The translations under genes and the position numbers were made by a program. This document shows, one piece after another, positions 7,392 through 9,969 of a DNA stretch of 9,969 bases. The notes under the pieces are model-generated. The model ran no database searches and had not been told where the DNA came from. It worked only from the letters and a program-made list of their open reading frames with translations. This DNA comes from Candidatus Helarchaeota archaeon. GTDB taxonomy: Archaea; Asgardarchaeota; Lokiarchaeia; Helarchaeales; HEL-GB-A. The stretch spans positions 1 through 9,969 of the forward strand of contig JABXJU010000168.1 of assembly GCA_013375405.1 (NCBI GenBank), in the 5' to 3' direction. Position 1 is the stretch's first letter. Every line of letters starts with the position of its first letter.

Positions 7392-8165
7392 TTGTTGCAT
7401 ACGATATATATTATCGAGAAGAAATCAGGGCGTGCAATTTTTTCGAAATCTTATGAGTTTAGTATTGATGAAACATTAATTTCTGGGTTCTTAAGCGCAC
7501 TTTATGGATTTGCACAGGCAGAACTAGAGGATAAGGGGGTCGATAACATTGACATGTATGGAAATCGTTTTGTGTATGTCGATCTTAGAGGATTGTTATA
7601 TATAGGGGCTGCCGACAAAGAAGATAGCGCTCCCATGCTACATGAACAAATGAATGTTATTGCCGATTCATTTAATGGAGCTTTTAATATCCCTGCGGAT
7701 CAGGGCTTTGAAAAGTTAAAATGGGATGGAAATGTAACCAAATTCAGATTATTTGAAGAAACATTAGATATGCTTGTCCAACAATGGGAAATGGCAAAAA
7801 AAGTCGCAAAATCTGCTTATATGATGGATTTAATCGATGTATACCAAAATATACTACAAGCACTGGCGAAATTCCCAGAGTTCGCCCAATTAGGTTTAGC
7901 GGAGGGTGAAGACATGGATATTTCGAAAATGGCCTTTGAGGAAGGCACTGCAGATATGATGATGCTTGCACAACTAGACGAAACGACAATCAAAGAGAAT
8001 CTAAATGGTATTCTGGAAAATTTTGTTTCGCTTTTAAAAAAAAGTATGGATGAAAATAGGTATCATCAACGATTACATGAATTTATTTACCCGATCTTCA
8101 AAACTGAGTGGGTTCGAATCAAGGAAGCCAAAGCAGATGAGTTTATTATTGATCTCTTCCTCTAA
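7392..8165 (+). CDS. Longin-like domain protein with helical C-terminal extension (uncharacterised)
   Basis: The first ~105 residues follow a longin/roadblock-like order: strand LHTIYIIEKKSG (2-13), strand AIFSKSYEF (15-23), helix ETLISGFLSALYGFAQAEL (27-45), strands around 52-74 (MYGNRFVYVDLRG, LLYIGAADK), and helix APMLHEQMNVIADSFNGAF (80-98). Longin domains in eukaryotes belong to SNAREs, trafficking adaptors and GTPase regulators, and Asgard archaea encode many such proteins with small GTPases. Residues ~110-257 are mainly helical, including an acidic, Met-rich stretch (~169-195), and the end DEFIIDLFL is hydrophobic. There is no membrane anchor, so it is probably cytosolic or peripheral. 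No GTPase lies in the window. Tandem TTG codons at 7392 and 7395 are both possible starts; GGAG at 7377-7380 is the likely ribosome-binding site, at a rather long spacing. The fold call rests on manual pattern reading and is moderate. Confidence 0.75.
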   Translation: MLHTIYIIEKKSGRAIFSKSYEFSIDETLISGFLSALYGFAQAELEDKGVDNIDMYGNRFVYVDLRGLLYIGAADKEDSAPMLHEQMNVIADSFNGAFNIPADQGFEKLKWDGNVTKFRLFEETLDMLVQQWEMAKKVAKSAYMMDLIDVYQNILQALAKFPEFAQLGLAEGEDMDISKMAFEEGTADMMMLAQLDETTIKENLNGILENFVSLLKKSMDENRYHQRLHEFIYPIFKTEWVRIKEAKADEFIIDLFL

Positions 8166-8186
8166 TTTTCTTCAACTTAAAGGATT

Positions 8187-8250
8187 TTAGTATCAAATGA
8201 TGAGTTATATCAATTTGTTTATAATTTATGCAGGATTCAGCTGATACTAA
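8187..8250 (+). repeat. 9-bp inverted repeat flanking the transporter TATA box
   Basis: TTAGTATCA at 8187-8195 and its exact complement TGATACTAA at 8242-8250 lie 55 bases apart, symmetric about 8218-8219, with the putative TATA box just inside. The right copy falls on the expected transcription start. This resembles a two-site operator. It is a direct observation; the regulator is unknown. Confidence 0.5.
8218..8229 (+). promoter_or_regulatory. Candidate TATA box of the VIT1/CCC1 transporter gene
   Basis: TTTATAATTTAT is the best TATA match in the 123-base gap. A start of transcription near 8245-8252 would give a leader of ~40 bases before the ATG at 8289. Confidence 0.5.
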
Positions 8251-8288
8251 TATGAATTAAAGAAATTAATTGGAGACGTAAATGATAA

Positions 8289-8930
8289 ATGAGTGAAGAA
8301 ACGACTAATAAAAAGGGTCTTCGTTATAAATTTAAAAATTTTAGGGCGACGCTCAAGCGATACGCTGAAATTACTGAGGTTTATGAAATTGCCAGACGCT
8401 ATTTTGTGATGAATGCATTTGATGGAGCATTAACTACATTAGGCATACTGATTGGATTTTTTTTGGCAAATGTATCTGATCCTCAGATTGTAGTTATTAC
8501 GGTTCTAGCTGGTGCCTTAGCTATGGGCATTTCAGGACTATGGGGTGCCTTTTTAGCAGAAAGTGCAGAAAGAAAACGAGAATTAAAACAATTAGAACGG
8601 GCTATGATGACTGACTTATCACATTCAGTAATGGCGAGAGCCTCTAAATTCGCCACTATATTCTCAGCATTAATTGATGGGCTATCACCCGCTTTAGCAG
8701 CTATTGTTGGTATTCTTCCATTTTTCTTTGGATTAAACGCTGGAGTGGATTCTGATCTATTTAATCTCCTATTTTTTATTTCAATAGGCCTGAATCTAGT
8801 GGTCCTCTTTCTCTTAGGCATGTTCCTAGGTAGAGTTTCTAAAGGAAACGTGATTATAATGGGTTTGAAAGTGTTGCTGGCAGGTGTTGTCATCACCATT
8901 ATTCTATTCGTTTTGAATTTGGGCCATTAA
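8289..8930 (+). CDS. VIT1/CCC1-family metal ion transporter (archaeal TIGR00267-like)
   Basis: This is a 213-residue integral membrane protein of the vacuolar iron/manganese transporter family, which moves Fe2+ or Mn2+ across membranes, usually by proton exchange. After a basic cytosolic N-terminus (~1-38), predicted segments lie at ~42-62, 67-90, 122-147, 158-181 and 187-210. The first contains the family signature FVMNAFDGALTTLGILIG, whose Asp45 matches the conserved membrane Asp of plant VIT1. Met79 in segment two (AGALAMGISG) matches a conserved Met of the metal path. Glu91 and Glu94 begin the cytosolic loop, which is much shorter than the metal-binding domain of plant VIT1. Direction and ion cannot be read from the sequence; export or detoxification of Fe/Mn is most likely. 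ATG 8289 is the first start after an in-frame stop (TAA 8286-8288). GGAG at 8272-8275 is unusually far from it. The gene is convergent with apgM. Confidence 0.85.
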   Translation: MSEETTNKKGLRYKFKNFRATLKRYAEITEVYEIARRYFVMNAFDGALTTLGILIGFFLANVSDPQIVVITVLAGALAMGISGLWGAFLAESAERKRELKQLERAMMTDLSHSVMARASKFATIFSALIDGLSPALAAIVGILPFFFGLNAGVDSDLFNLLFFISIGLNLVVLFLLGMFLGRVSKGNVIIMGLKVLLAGVVITIILFVLNLGH

Positions 8931-8944
8931 TTATACTTACTCTC

Positions 8945-8951
8945 TTTTTTT
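8945..8951 (+). terminator. Oligo-T terminator candidate for the transporter gene
   Basis: A run of seven T residues preceded by a C/T-rich stretch begins 15 bases after the transporter stop. It overlaps the end of the convergent apgM stop codon. It fits the simple oligo-T termination used by archaea. Confidence 0.45.
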
Positions 8952-9969
8952 ATGCCCCGAATTTTTTGGCCTTATCCATATAATCTAATAAGATAGGGAT
9001 AATATCATTACCGCGGATGCGATGGAGCATACCCTTCCGGGCTTCCCGTTCTGTAAAGAGAGATGCGTTATCCTTGAAAATGCCCGGCCCTGTAATCATT
9101 ATAGGGGGCGGATCGGCGGTATGTTTCCCTAATTCCGTGCTTACAGTATGATCAGAAAGGATTATGAGATGTGAATCCTCCGGAAGATGGTTGTAAACCC
9201 ACCCAATCATCGTATCAATTCGCTCGAGAGTTTCAATCTCTTCTTTTAGCATTTTATCGTGAGCTACCTCATCGGTCCCCTCAAGGTGGACCAAAATAAA
9301 ATCATAATTTGGTAAAATCTCAATGGCTTTTTGACCTTTAGCCATGAAATTTGAATCTATATAGCCCGTAGCGCCAGGGACATTTATAACATCCATTCCC
9401 ACAAGCGCTCCAATTCCTTTAATTAGACTAATCCCTGCAATAACTGCTCCTCTTAATTGCCATTTCTCATAAAAATTTTCGAAGCTAGGGGTTTCTCCTG
9501 CACCTCGAGGCATAATTAAGTTACCTGGTGGCTTACCATCCTTCCTTCTTGTCTGATTCACTGGATGTCTATTTAAAACCTCATAAGATTTGAGAACGAA
9601 TTCATTTATCAACTTGCTTGTCTTAACTGACTCGGATTTTCCATCTAATGGCTGAGATTCCAAGACTTTTGCTCCTTCTTTCCAAGGATCCGTATCACTA
9701 ACATTTGCAGAAAGTCCTGGTCCACGAAAATGTAGCACACATCGGTAATCAGCACCATTTCTGAACGTAAATTGGATATCTGGTTTTGAAAGAGTAATCT
9801 GATCATTTAGTGCCTTCTCTAACTCATCAATTCCCCTACGGATGTAATCTGCCGTTCGATTCAAGAGAACTAGATTCTCATCCACTGTACAATAGTTACA
9901 CCGAAGTGATACATCGCCCTTCTCGAGTTTTATTCCCGTTCCAGCTACCTCAATTGGTCCCCGTCCAGT
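8950..9969 (-). CDS. apgM: 2,3-bisphosphoglycerate-independent phosphoglycerate mutase, archaeal type (5' end outside window)
   Basis: It interconverts 3- and 2-phosphoglycerate in glycolysis and gluconeogenesis without a bisphosphoglycerate cofactor, using two metal ions of the alkaline-phosphatase fold. The frame stays open to the right window edge, giving 339 visible residues of an expected ~400-410. The missing N-terminus holds the phosphorylated Ser and first metal ligands. The visible part begins with GRGPIEVAGTGI and GDVSLRCNYCTVDE, family hallmarks that lie upstream of the GTG at 9885, so that GTG is not the start. Later metal-binding motifs are present: HLEGTDEVAHD (228-238), LSDHTVS with Asp273 and His274, and GKHTADPPP with His283. 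NVSDTDP, RGAGETP and VPGATGYIDSN are also typical. The usual DRRAGR after TVDE reads NRTADY here. The gene is convergent with the transporter gene, with a 19-base gap. Confidence 0.94.
   Translation of the reverse strand, partial: TGRGPIEVAGTGIKLEKGDVSLRCNYCTVDENLVLLNRTADYIRRGIDELEKALNDQITLSKPDIQFTFRNGADYRCVLHFRGPGLSANVSDTDPWKEGAKVLESQPLDGKSESVKTSKLINEFVLKSYEVLNRHPVNQTRRKDGKPPGNLIMPRGAGETPSFENFYEKWQLRGAVIAGISLIKGIGALVGMDVINVPGATGYIDSNFMAKGQKAIEILPNYDFILVHLEGTDEVAHDKMLKEEIETLERIDTMIGWVYNHLPEDSHLIILSDHTVSTELGKHTADPPPIMITGPGIFKDNASLFTEREARKGMLHRIRGNDIIPILLDYMDKAKKFGA

Noticed and set aside
8483..8899. 138-residue minus-strand frame within the transporter gene
   Set aside because: The plus-strand frame encodes a recognisable VIT1/CCC1 protein with membrane segments; the reverse frame has no recognisable motif and no ribosome-binding site.
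9883..9885. GTG as the start codon of the phosphoglycerate mutase
   Set aside because: The frame upstream stays open to the window edge and encodes the conserved GRGPIEVAGTGI and GDVSLRCNYCT segments, so the gene begins outside the window.
1..9969. CRISPR arrays, insertion sequences, tRNA or rRNA genes
   Set aside because: No regularly spaced repeats, transposase-like proteins with terminal repeats, cloverleaf-like segments or rRNA-like stretches were found on either strand by eye.

Overview
The window is AT-rich chromosomal DNA from an archaeon. The support is a topoisomerase VI A subunit, an archaeal-type threonyl-tRNA synthetase with the D-aminoacyl-tRNA-deacylase-like editing domain, an archaeal-type cofactor-independent phosphoglycerate mutase (ApgM), and TATA-like boxes rather than -10/-35 promoters. 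A longin-like small-domain protein and a C2H2-finger protein with a long acidic tract give it a eukaryote-like flavour. That fits an Asgard (Promethearchaeota) genome, but the lineage is an inference and no single gene here proves it.

Layout: (1) 3-1812, + strand, the topoisomerase VI A gene (its true start is probably left of the window) followed after 13 bases by a C2H2-finger/acidic/coiled protein. (2) 1905-3865, + strand, monofunctional aspartokinase with two ACT domains, then 14 bases later a multi-pass membrane protein of the YdjM/DUF457 type. (3) 3892-5763, - strand, threonyl-tRNA synthetase, convergent with the membrane protein. (4) A 236-base divergent intergenic region. (5) 6000-7166, + strand, an iron-sulfur protein with an N-terminal helical or winged-helix-like region, a central cysteine-rich domain and a C-terminal 2[4Fe-4S] ferredoxin domain. 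(6) 7392-8165, + strand, the longin-like protein, with its own TATA box and a perfect 16-bp palindrome at the predicted transcription start. (7) 8289-8930, + strand, a VIT1/CCC1-family membrane transporter whose TATA box is bracketed by a 9-bp inverted repeat. (8) 8950-9969, - strand, the 3' part of apgM, running off the right edge.

Most genes are housekeeping: DNA topology, the aspartate-family amino acid pathway, translation, glycolysis/gluconeogenesis and metal transport. They do not form a single pathway, and there are no mobile elements, CRISPR repeats or RNA genes that I can see. The parts least explained by known biology are the acidic zinc-finger partner of topoisomerase VI, the longin-like protein with its palindromic leader, and the inverted-repeat architecture of the transporter promoter. 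No intergenic stretch exceeds 300 bases; the longest are 236 and 225 bases.
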